In this document: positions 8,625-19,394 of the stretch, in pieces | How the letters are laid out: each line of letters opens with the position of its first letter | How positions within the stretch are numbered: position 1 is the first letter of the stretch | Source: Spartobacteria bacterium | Lineage (GTDB): Bacteria; Verrucomicrobiota; Verrucomicrobiia; Chthoniobacterales; Chthoniobacteraceae | Assembly: GCA_021324395.1 (NCBI GenBank) | Contig: JAJPJG010000032.1 | Span: 1-64,000, forward strand | DNA length: 64,000 nt | Direction: 5' to 3' | The notes under the pieces: model-generated | The model's database searches: none | What the model was told of the DNA's origin: nothing | The model's input: the letters and a program-made list of their open reading frames with translations, nothing else | Program-made: the position numbers and the translations under genes

Positions 8625-9935
8625 TTAGATGCGCCCGGTTTGCCACTCGAGCGTGGGCAGGCCGGCGCGGAGCTGCTCGATGCGGCGAATGTAAAAATCG
8701 AGCGGCGCATCAAGCCCGCCGTTCGGCAGCGCGGCGCGGAAATGATCGAGCGCATCATCCCAGAGTTGCTCGCGGTAGTAGATGATGCCTTTCCAAAACA
8801 AATCGCGCCGCTGCAGATCGTCGGCGGAGAGGTGATTTTTTAAAGCGAGCAGCTCGTAAACTTCCTCGCGTGTCCGCTCATCGCGCGTCCGCACCAACTC
8901 CATTGGCCGCACCTCGACCGCGTCGCTCGCGAACTCGAACGTCGTCGAGCCAACCAGCACACGCGAGCCGTAGATCATATTTGCCGAGCACAATCGGCGC
9001 GCAAATTCCACCGGCTCGCCGGCGACGCTGAACGTGCCGAGCCGGTGCGAACCGTAGACGCCGCAGACCATCTCGCCCGAGTTCACGCCGATGCGAAAAT
9101 CGAGCATCTTGTGCCATCTCGCGTCGCACTCGCGGTTGAGGTTATCGAGCCGCTGGACCAGCTCCAGCGCGGCTTCGCAGGCGATGCGCGCGTGGTCCGC
9201 ATCGGCGAGCGGCGCTCCGAAAATCACGCGCAGACTCTCGCCGTCGCACTCATCGAGATAACCGCCGCGCTCGACGAGGAAATCGGCACCGTTGCGCAAA
9301 AGCAGATTCGTCATCGCAACGTAATCCGCCGTCGGCAGCGCATCCATCAGCTCCTCCTGATTGAAAATCTCGCACACGACCACCGTCGCCTCGCGCATCT
9401 CGCCGTCGAAATTCAGCGGCGCGCTCGCATCCACCAGCGCGTAGAAATTTTTCCGCGAAAGCCGTTCGCCAAAGATGAGCTGCAGCGTCCGCTTGCGCCC
9501 GCCCGCGTGACTGCGCGCGTAGGCAAGGGCACCCGCGAAACTCAGGACCGTCGCAAGCCCCGGCGCGAACGGCGAAAAAAAGACGTGGTATAAATTCAGC
9601 ACCCACGCGAGCGAGATCGCCTGCGCCAGCGCCGCGGCTGCGACGACGAGCTTTAGCGACAGCCGGCTGATATCGATAGTCGTCCACGCGATTCCAAACG
9701 CGAGTGTGACAAACGCAACGTATTCCAGCAGCGACCGCTTTGCCGGCGGTGATGACACGCGCCCGAGAAAACTCCACAGCCCGAGATCGACGCGCAGGAA
9801 CGCGCCCATCTCATAAAGCACGGCGACGATCAAGCAGGCCACCAGGCCGACGAGCAGTGAGACTTTCAGGTAACGCACGGGACTGAGAAAATCGTCGTTC
9901 CTTCCACAAAGTTCAAAGGCAAAATCGCGACGCAT
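8625..9935 (-). CDS. Membrane protein with degenerate class III nucleotide cyclase domain
   Basis: 436 residues. About four membrane helices fall in residues 22-141, then a cyclase homology domain at about 182-345 and a C-terminal TPR-like stretch (FWKGIIYYREQLWDDALDHF). Aligned by eye to class III adenylate cyclases, both metal Asp positions are Glu (Glu189 in VVCEIFN; Glu233 in CDGES), the adenine-selecting Lys is Glu229, the second purine residue is Ser303 and the transition-state Asn is Glu310; only the Arg (Arg314) is kept. Catalysis is therefore doubtful; it may bind a nucleotide or be a scaffold. Upstream of and nearly touching recR. Confidence 0.8.
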   Translation of the reverse strand: MRRDFAFELCGRNDDFLSPVRYLKVSLLVGLVACLIVAVLYEMGAFLRVDLGLWSFLGRVSSPPAKRSLLEYVAFVTLAFGIAWTTIDISRLSLKLVVAAAALAQAISLAWVLNLYHVFFSPFAPGLATVLSFAGALAYARSHAGGRKRTLQLIFGERLSRKNFYALVDASAPLNFDGEMREATVVVCEIFNQEELMDALPTADYVAMTNLLLRNGADFLVERGGYLDECDGESLRVIFGAPLADADHARIACEAALELVQRLDNLNRECDARWHKMLDFRIGVNSGEMVCGVYGSHRLGTFSVAGEPVEFARRLCSANMIYGSRVLVGSTTFEFASDAVEVRPMELVRTRDERTREEVYELLALKNHLSADDLQRRDLFWKGIIYYREQLWDDALDHFRAALPNGGLDAPLDFYIRRIEQLRAGLPTLEWQTGRI

Positions 9936-10021
9936 CGAATCGTCGCTATTTCCTCACCGTGCAGATGAGTTCCAGCCGCCGGTCAATGCATTAAAAAGCG
10001 AGGTAGGCGATGGCTTGACAC

Positions 10022-11095
10022 CTATACCGCCTGCAGCTCCCGCTGTGTCTGCAGGCGGAGCTGGCCGCAGGCGGCGTCAATGTCGTGGCCTTTTTCGCGG
10101 CGGATGGTGGCGACGACTCCGGCGGTTTTCAGGATGTGGAGGAAGGCGTTTTGGCGCGGGATGGGCGGGCGTTCCCATGGGAGGCCTTCGACTTTATTGT
10201 AGGGAATGAGGTTTACCTTGGCTTCGAGGCGTTTGGCGTGGACGGCGAGGGCGTGGGCTTGCTCGGGAGTGTCGTTGACGCCGTGGATGAGGATGTATTC
10301 GAAGGTGAGGCGTTGTTTTTTGCGCGCCTGCCAGTAGGCGCAGGCGTCGAGCAGTGCGGCGAGGTTGTATTTGCGGTTCACGGGCATGATTTGCTCGCGG
10401 ACTTCGTCGGTCGCGCCGTGCAGGGAGATGGCGAGACGGATTTGCAGTGGCTGGTCCGCGAGTTCGCGAATGCGCGGGGCGAGTCCGCTGGTGGAGACGG
10501 TGATGTGGCGCGCGCCGATGCCGATGCCCCAATGCGCGTTGATGATCTGGAGGGCGCGCAGGAGGTTGTCGAAGTTCGCGAGCGGTTCGCCCATTCCCAT
10601 GAAGACGATGTTATTGATTTTTTCGCCGCTGAGTTCCTCGACGCGCAATATCTGGTCGACGATTTCGCCGGCGTGCAGGTTGCGTGAAAAGCCATCGAGT
10701 CCGCTCGCGCAAAACTTGCAGCCGTAGGCGCAGCCAACTTGTGTGGAAACGCAGATCGTCCGGCGATCGGAAGCTTCGCCGTAAAGCGCGGGCGAGGCGG
10801 GGATGAGGACGGATTCGATCAAGCTGCGATCGACGAGCTGCCAGAGAAATTTTTGCGTGGTGTCGCGCGAACCGGTTTTGCGGATCGGCTGCAGGACGTC
10901 GAAGGCGAACCCGGCATCGAGCTGTTCGCGCAATGCGGCGGGAAGGTCGCTCATTTCGGCGAAGGCTTTGACGCGCTTTTGATAAAGCCACTGCACGACC
11001 TGCTGCGCACGATATTTCCGCTGGCCGAGCGCAATGAGGTGCGTCTCGATTTCCTCGAGCAGCAAAGATTTGATCGGAGTTTTCGGCGCGGTCAT
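10022..11095 (-). CDS. rlmN: Dual-specificity 23S rRNA A2503 / tRNA A37 methyltransferase RlmN
   Basis: 357 residues from ATG at 11095, chosen because GGAG lies 9 bases upstream; in-frame ATG at 11110 and TTG at 11134 are alternatives. Radical SAM enzyme that adds a C2 methyl to A2503 of 23S rRNA. Seen: the Cys motif CAYGCKFCASG for the 4Fe-4S cluster, GMGEPLANFDN, HITVSTSGL, the SLH motif (ISLHGA), IPYNKVEG, and the C-terminal Cys in DIDAACGQL that takes part in methyl transfer. Monocistronic as far as visible. Confidence 0.96.
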   Translation of the reverse strand: MTAPKTPIKSLLLEEIETHLIALGQRKYRAQQVVQWLYQKRVKAFAEMSDLPAALREQLDAGFAFDVLQPIRKTGSRDTTQKFLWQLVDRSLIESVLIPASPALYGEASDRRTICVSTQVGCAYGCKFCASGLDGFSRNLHAGEIVDQILRVEELSGEKINNIVFMGMGEPLANFDNLLRALQIINAHWGIGIGARHITVSTSGLAPRIRELADQPLQIRLAISLHGATDEVREQIMPVNRKYNLAALLDACAYWQARKKQRLTFEYILIHGVNDTPEQAHALAVHAKRLEAKVNLIPYNKVEGLPWERPPIPRQNAFLHILKTAGVVATIRREKGHDIDAACGQLRLQTQRELQAV

Positions 11096-11335
11096 TTCAT
11101 CAATCTCCATGCAAATCGCGGCGCGTTCCAGCAATTCATCGCGCTGCGAAAAGAAACGGCGCGAAAGATTTCCCTTGTGTTAATCCGAAACGGATGCATA
11201 GTCCCAACCTGTTAGGTAGATTTGTTCTTGTTCGCAGCATGGAAGATCGTCCAGGTGAGTTTTCTCATTGGTGATTTGAAACCCGATTCGCGGGAACAGC
11301 TTTGAAGCAGCCAATGATTCCTTAACTCAAAACAT

Positions 11336-11623
11336 ATGAAACTATACGTAGGCAATCTGTCCTTCGATACCACCGAGAACGATCTCCAGGATCTTTTCTC
11401 ACAATACGGCGACGTCAAAGAAACCGCGCTCATCCAGGATAAATTCACCGGTCGCTCGCGCGGCTTTGGATTTGTCACCATGGGCACCGCCAGCGAAGGC
11501 CAGGCAGCGATCTCCGCGATGCATGGCAAAAGCGTGGGCGGTCGTCCGCTCACCGTGAACGAAGCACGCGCACGCGAAGAGCGTCCGTCGGGCAACCGTT
11601 CGTTTGCCGGTTCACGCCGCTAA
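11336..11623 (+). CDS. RRM-type RNA-binding protein
   Basis: 95 residues: one RNA recognition motif (residues 1-80) with RNP2 LYVGNL at 3-8 and RNP1 RGFGFVTM, then a short basic tail (EERPSGNRSFAGSRR). Family members are small cytoplasmic RNA chaperones, in cyanobacteria often cold-induced. A hairpin with T-rich tail follows, then infA, so the two may be partly co-transcribed. The 240 bp before the start hold no gene and could be a regulated leader, but I see no specific element. Confidence 0.93.
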   Translation: MKLYVGNLSFDTTENDLQDLFSQYGDVKETALIQDKFTGRSRGFGFVTMGTASEGQAAISAMHGKSVGGRPLTVNEARAREERPSGNRSFAGSRR

Positions 11624-11646
11624 ACCAAAACAACGAAAAACTTGCG

Positions 11647-11682
11647 AAGCGAGGTCCTTCACGGGCCTCGCTTTGTTTTTCT
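11647..11682 (+). terminator. Hairpin/terminator between the RRM gene and infA
   Basis: Eleven-pair stem AAGCGAGGTCC/GGGCCTCGCTT (one G-U pair) with a 5-nt loop, then TTTGTTTTT. It ends about 25 bases before the infA start, so it could end the RRM transcript or attenuate reading into infA. Confidence 0.85.
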
Positions 11683-11704
11683 AAAAACCAAAACCACTCT
11701 CCTC

Positions 11705-11920
11705 ATGGCCGAACAAACTATCGAAACCGAAGGCAAAATCATGTCCGTGCTCGCCGGCACGATGTTCAAAGTCGCGCTCGACAACAAACACGAAGTCCTC
11801 GCGCACATTTCCGGCAAAATGCGCAAGCGCTTTATTCGTCTCACCACCGGCGACCGTGTGAAGATCGAGATGTCGCCTTACGATTTGAGCAAGGCCCGGA
11901 TCGTTTACCGGTTGGGTTAG
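11705..11920 (+). CDS. infA: Translation initiation factor IF-1
   Basis: 71 residues, as expected for IF-1, a single OB-fold protein that binds the 30S A site. Seen: [57 protein letters not shown]. Start chosen at the canonical MAEQTIE; the longer frame runs into the hairpin. Not in a ribosomal protein operon here; its neighbour is an RRM protein. Confidence 0.95.
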   Translation: MAEQTIETEGKIMSVLAGTMFKVALDNKHEVLAHISGKMRKRFIRLTTGDRVKIEMSPYDLSKARIVYRLG

Positions 11921-11996
11921 CGCAGGCAAATTTGGCGGGAGGGTTCGCGGATGGAGTTGGTATATTTGGTGACGTGATTAAGTCCGTTGCAGGTTC

Positions 11997-12149
11997 CGCA
12001 GCTTTGCGGAAGCGGATCGCGCTGAGCGGGAGTTTTATCGTTCGCTGTCAGGCGAGGAGCGCTGGCGATGTTATTGGGGTTACTCAAGCGCTGAACCTCA
12101 GCGCCGACTTGAGAGAGTTTATCGCATTGTGAAGCTCTTACGAAGTTGA
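11997..12149 (+). pseudogene. Decayed C-terminal fragment of a small hypothetical protein
   Basis: In one frame, 50 codons after an in-frame stop read RSFAEADRAEREFYRSLSGE, then a garbled segment, then QRRLERVYRIVKLLRS and a stop. This recalls a common family of about 80-residue hypothetical proteins (pattern SFEEAD.ADREYY.SLTPEERL....RLERVYRI), but the middle is disrupted and the N-terminus is missing. I take it as a remnant. The rest of the 11921-12201 gap shows nothing I can name. Confidence 0.4.
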
Positions 12150-12201
12150 GCGTCTATTTTTAGCGGCTTCAACTTATCCCATCAGTATCCTCACTATCGT
12201 T

Positions 12202-12235
12202 AAGCAAAACAGCCGGACCCTTTCGAGTCCGGCTG
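12202..12235 (-). terminator. Terminator after groEL (probably usable from both sides)
   Basis: Nine-pair stem CAGCCGGAC/GTCCGGCTG (12210-12235) with an 8-nt loop; on the minus strand it is followed by GTTTTGCTTA. It lies 39 bases after the groEL stop. Confidence 0.8.
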
Positions 12236-12273
12236 CTTGTTAGTGTTAGCTTTACTTAGCTAAGTCTCGCGAC

Positions 12274-13941
<1,668 letters not shown>

Positions 13942-13954
13942 TTAACAGCGGGAT

Positions 13955-14248
13955 TTATCCGATGATGCCGAGGATGTCGTCCTCGCGCATGATGAGATAT
14001 TGTTCGCCGTCAATTTTGATTTCGGTGCCGCCGTATTTGCTGATGAGCACCTTGTCGCCCTTCTTCACGGTGAAATCGACTTTCTTTCCGTTTTCGTCGA
14101 TCTTGCCCGTGCCGAGCGCCACGACTTCACCTTCCTGCGGCTTTTCCTTAGCCGAGTCAGGAATGATGATGCCGCCTTTTTTGGTTTCTTTCTCCTCGAG
14201 CGGACGCACAAGCACCCGGTCGCTGAGAGGTCTGATGTTAGCTGCCAT
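13955..14248 (-). CDS. groS: Co-chaperonin GroES
   Basis: 97 residues, standard length: [29 protein letters not shown] (mobile loop within KKGGIIIP) and the C-terminal [12 protein letters not shown]. Forms the heptameric lid of GroEL. A GGAGGA motif lies 14 bases before the ATG, wider than usual. A hairpin separates it from dnaK, so it may have its own promoter in the 111-bp gap. Confidence 0.97.
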   Translation of the reverse strand: MAANIRPLSDRVLVRPLEEKETKKGGIIIPDSAKEKPQEGEVVALGTGKIDENGKKVDFTVKKGDKVLISKYGGTEIKIDGEQYLIMREDDILGIIG

Positions 14249-14299
14249 GGTAGGTAGTTAGTTCCTCCGTTTTGTTTGTTGTTTTGTTTGGGTTTTAAA

Positions 14300-14350
14300 C
14301 GAGACACCTGCACCCGCGATGATGACTCAACGCGGGTGTGGTTCGTCTCG
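14300..14350 (-). terminator. Hairpin after dnaK, before groES
   Basis: Nested stems CGAGAC/GTCTCG and CACCCGCG/CGCGGGTG around a 12-nt loop, 10 bases after the dnaK stop. The T content after it on the minus strand is weak (GTTTAAAAC), so termination may be partial and some transcripts could read into groES-groEL. Confidence 0.6.
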
Positions 14351-14359
14351 ATAAAGCGG

Positions 14360-16539
<2,180 letters not shown>

Positions 16540-16833
16540 GTCGATCTTTTCTCGAAAACCTTCGAAGGTTTCGCGAATTCCTTCGAAGCTTTTCCAAATT
16601 CCTTCGAACGTCCGCCAAATCCGTTTAAAGCTTTTCAGAATTCCTTCGAACGATTGCGGAATTGGTTCGAACATATTCGGCATTCGATCGAAGGTTTCCG
16701 CAAAACCTTCAAACGTCCCGCCAGAACCTTCGAGCGACCTGCCCAAACCTTCGAGGCTTTTGCCGTTTCCTTCGATAGTTTTTGCCGTTCCTTCGATGGT
16801 TTTCGTCATTCGTTCGAACGATTTTGTCGCCCA
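16540..16833. repeat. 21-nt degenerate tandem repeat array 1 (14 units)
   Basis: Fourteen consecutive units of exactly 21 nt, starting at 16540, 16561, 16582 and so on to 16813, without any indel. Each begins with TTCGA or a one- or two-base variant (TTCGAA, TTTAAA, ATCGAA, TTCAAA), then a T-rich middle and a CC/CG end. Units share the frame and the palindromic TTCGAA core but differ at many positions. Because 21 is a multiple of three, both strands stay open: the plus strand gives SFE-x-F-x-x heptads, the minus strand [ST]FEG[IF]-x-x. Long ORFs through it run into tRNA-Ser or dnaK and are unlikely to be whole genes. Origin and role unknown. Confidence 0.9.
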
Positions 16834-16890
16834 TCGAGCCATTCACCCTTGAATTCTCCGGCAAATCGCAACATCGTGTGCGACTCCGCT

Positions 16891-16980
16891 GGATGGGTGA
16901 CAGAGCGGTCTATTGTGCACGCCTGGAAAGCGTGTGTGCCTTCACCGGCACCGGGGGTTCGAATCCCCCCCCATCCGCCA
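16891..16980 (+). tRNA. tRNA-Ser (anticodon GGA)
   Basis: Acceptor stem GGATGGG/CCCATCC, anticodon arm with CTGGAAAG (anticodon GGA), long variable arm, T arm GGGGGTTCGAATCCCCC, discriminator G and encoded CCA (16978-16980). The stop codon of the convergent osmC-like gene begins at the very next base. Confidence 0.96.
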
Positions 16981-17385
16981 TCATGCCCAATGAAATTGCA
17001 CGGGCGCCTCAATGTCGGGGTGCAGACTCTTGTGAACAGGACACGTGTGCGCGGTATGCTCGAGAGCTAAGCGGCGCTCAGCCGGAATGGCTGGCATCCA
17101 GATTTGCGTCGCCAATCGCGCGATCCGACGCGGTGCAGTCGTTGTCATTTCCTTTGTCACCTCGATCCACATGCCGGCGAGATCGAGTTGATGATTCCTC
17201 GCATAAATGCCCATGACGGTCGCCATGCAAGTCCCTAGTGCGGTAGCGACGAGATCAGTCGGAGAAAACGATTCGCCCTTGCCTTGGTTATCCACCGGCG
17301 CATCGGTCGCGAGTGTTGTGCCGGATGGGCCATGAGTTGCGTTACAGTGAAGATCGCCTGTGTAGTGGATGGAGATTTTGACCAT
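16981..17385 (-). CDS. OsmC-family peroxiredoxin-like protein
   Basis: 134 residues. OsmC-fold protein; the two redox Cys of the family are seen as Cys53 (ALGTCMATVMG) and Cys115 (HTCPVHKSL). Family members reduce organic hydroperoxides with a Cys-based mechanism in the cytoplasm; the sequence SFSPTDLVATALGTC is the usual signature. The stop codon abuts the 3' CCA of tRNA-Ser(GGA) on the other strand with no spacer. Confidence 0.9.
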   Translation of the reverse strand: MVKISIHYTGDLHCNATHGPSGTTLATDAPVDNQGKGESFSPTDLVATALGTCMATVMGIYARNHQLDLAGMWIEVTKEMTTTAPRRIARLATQIWMPAIPAERRLALEHTAHTCPVHKSLHPDIEAPVQFHWA

Positions 17386-17407
17386 GATTCGGATTGTTTA
17401 AATGCAG

Positions 17408-17743
17408 CTACGTGCCGCCAGTGACGGTATAACCGTCCGCGCGCAAATCATCAGCTAATTCCTTTTCCATTTGTGCAGCAGCTTCGTAAGGCATTGGATT
17501 TAGATGTTCGTAAAGTTCCGGCATCAGCCTTAGCCCATACTTTTCTACAACCCAGGAGGACTTATAGCCGTTTTTGTGATTTTCAAAGCGGTGCTCAACC
17601 GGCAGCCCTGTCATGCCGACATAGATACACGGCTTGGCCGCATTGCGGTTTGGATTGAGCCGTAAAATGGACGGATGTTTTGCTACGGCATTATCGAGCA
17701 GGATTACATACACGTTGTGATGAAACTTGCTCTCGTCGCTCAC
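17408..17743 (-). CDS. GIY-YIG nuclease-like protein
   Basis: 111 residues from a GTG start that overlaps the upstream glycosyltransferase stop by 3 bases (GTGA). VYVILLD and CIYVGMTGLPVEHRFENHKNG match the GIY and YIG halves of the GIY-YIG fold, with Arg in HRFENH; an acidic helix (AAAQMEKELADDLRADGYTV) supplies a possible metal-binding Glu. Such stand-alone domains cut DNA in repair or mobile elements; this one has no further domain. The tight coupling to a membrane glycosyltransferase is unexplained. Confidence 0.72.
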   Translation of the reverse strand: MSDESKFHHNVYVILLDNAVAKHPSILRLNPNRNAAKPCIYVGMTGLPVEHRFENHKNGYKSSWVVEKYGLRLMPELYEHLNPMPYEAAAQMEKELADDLRADGYTVTGGT

Positions 17744-19338
17744 TTGAGAAGGTATAACTCACCACCGGGTCCAAGCCATTGATTATATTTGATCGTATCA
17801 AGCAGCTCTCGGCCGGCAACCGGCTTTTCGGAGATTTGGAAAGGTAGCGTCCGCGAGGTAGTCGTCATTCCTACCACATAAACCTGACCACTTTCATCGC
17901 GCGGTGCATTCTCGGGATGCGCATAGTGCAACCATCCATTTACGACGTAGCCGCCATCGATTTGATTGTCGCCAATCCCGCGTGCGCGCAACTCAGCCAC
18001 GGCGCTCCAGACGGCATGGTTGTAACTACACACATTGTGTTCGCCAATAAGCGAGTAAACTGCGAACACGCATAGAGAGGATATCGCCAACCACGTGCGC
18101 TGCTGACATTCCGATGCAAGCAGCAGGGCGATCGCCAAAGGAAAGATGGGTAAGGCATAGCGATCGTTGAATAACCAAAGGACTACCATTTCCGCAAAGC
18201 TCAGCACGATCAATAGCAGGAGAAATAGCTTCGAAACTTCCCATTGCTGCTTCACTGAACAGCCAATCAGAATTGCCGATGAAGCGAGTGCGATGAAAAG
18301 GACAGCCGTCAGCCCTGCCGGATCGCGAATGGGTGTGTGATTGGGAATCAGTTCCTGTGGAGAATTAATGCCGTTCCATTCCCATGCGGATCCGGTGTTC
18401 AGCGGAAGCGAATAGCCGACACTGCAAAGATGAGCTATGAGCACCAATAACAGCAATGCTGCAAAAATAATGATGGTTTGCTTGTTGGCGATTCGACTAG
18501 AGCAGGTGAGCGGTAACAGGCTTATCCCCACAGCTCCGGCCAGAAAGATAAGTCCATTCAAGGTTACTCCAGGCAATGTCGGCATCGCATATTTTAGCCA
18601 CACCAACCGGGTCTTGGGTATTCCGGGAAAGCCGGAAATATTGGCGTTAACCTGCCGGTGATGAATCCACCACCATGCAACGAGTGCTGTAGCTAGAAGT
18701 GGAAACAGAACCAGAAATAGAGTTTCAAGTTTCACTCCTATTTCCTTGCGCTTCCAGGCTAGGAGTAATCCTGCACTTGCTGGAATAGCTATGCCGACCG
18801 GCCGAATGCTAATCGCCATTGCGCTCAGAAGCGCGGCAATGAAAAACCAGTGATGCCGCTTTCTATTTAGACCCAGAACGTTCGTATAGACCGACCAGAT
18901 CATCGCCGTTAAGAACGGCACATCGGTCATAAACGTAAACGACAAACTGAAGAAGATTGGATTCAACGCAATCGCTGCTGTTCCAATGAATGCGTTGCCT
19001 CGCGCAACGCGAATTTCGCGAAGCAAAAGATAGATGCCGCAAAGGCAGGCTGCCGAAAGAATCCACGTCGAGATACGCAGTGCTGTAAAGGAGAAGCCGG
19101 TCGCAACGCAGAACAGCGCGCCCCACAAAGCTTGCGTGAGGTTAGGGCTGCTCGACCATTCGAGCACTCTGAGTTCGTGATGTTTTAGCAGCCATTCGAC
19201 CGGCCATGCATAGGCCCAGTCATCAACGTATGGGATGTTTTCAAATGGGCACAGCAACAGCGCCGGAACGAGCCAGAAGAGCACGATGAGCCCGCAATCG
19301 CGCCAGGAATTGTCTGCAGTTTTTTCGCTCAAGGACAT
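17740..19338 (-). CDS. GT-C-type membrane glycosyltransferase (PMT/ArnT-like)
   Basis: 532 residues with about 11-12 hydrophobic segments. The first extracytoplasmic loop has an acidic pair in FENIPYVDDWAYAW, where GT-C enzymes keep catalytic Asp/Glu, and LNPIFFSLSFTFMTDVPFL is typical of the PMT superfamily. These enzymes use polyprenyl-phosphate sugars to modify proteins or lipids on the outer face of the inner membrane. Acceptor unknown. Base composition appears lower in GC than its neighbours, hinting at transfer together with the following GIY-YIG gene. Confidence 0.78.
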   Translation of the reverse strand: MSLSEKTADNSWRDCGLIVLFWLVPALLLCPFENIPYVDDWAYAWPVEWLLKHHELRVLEWSSSPNLTQALWGALFCVATGFSFTALRISTWILSAACLCGIYLLLREIRVARGNAFIGTAAIALNPIFFSLSFTFMTDVPFLTAMIWSVYTNVLGLNRKRHHWFFIAALLSAMAISIRPVGIAIPASAGLLLAWKRKEIGVKLETLFLVLFPLLATALVAWWWIHHRQVNANISGFPGIPKTRLVWLKYAMPTLPGVTLNGLIFLAGAVGISLLPLTCSSRIANKQTIIIFAALLLLVLIAHLCSVGYSLPLNTGSAWEWNGINSPQELIPNHTPIRDPAGLTAVLFIALASSAILIGCSVKQQWEVSKLFLLLLIVLSFAEMVVLWLFNDRYALPIFPLAIALLLASECQQRTWLAISSLCVFAVYSLIGEHNVCSYNHAVWSAVAELRARGIGDNQIDGGYVVNGWLHYAHPENAPRDESGQVYVVGMTTTSRTLPFQISEKPVAGRELLDTIKYNQWLGPGGELYLLK

Positions 19339-19394
19339 CGCGCGCCATCATTACTAGACGCGTCGGGCAAAAGCTACCTGAACAGCAGGTCGCG

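Noticed and set aside
11932..12132. 66-residue ORF after infA.
   Set aside because: No RBS or family pattern; an overlapping frame better explains the sequence as a decayed fragment.
16540..16833. CRISPR array.
   Set aside because: There are no constant repeats separated by unique spacers of 25-40 nt; every unit is a degenerate copy with no spacers.
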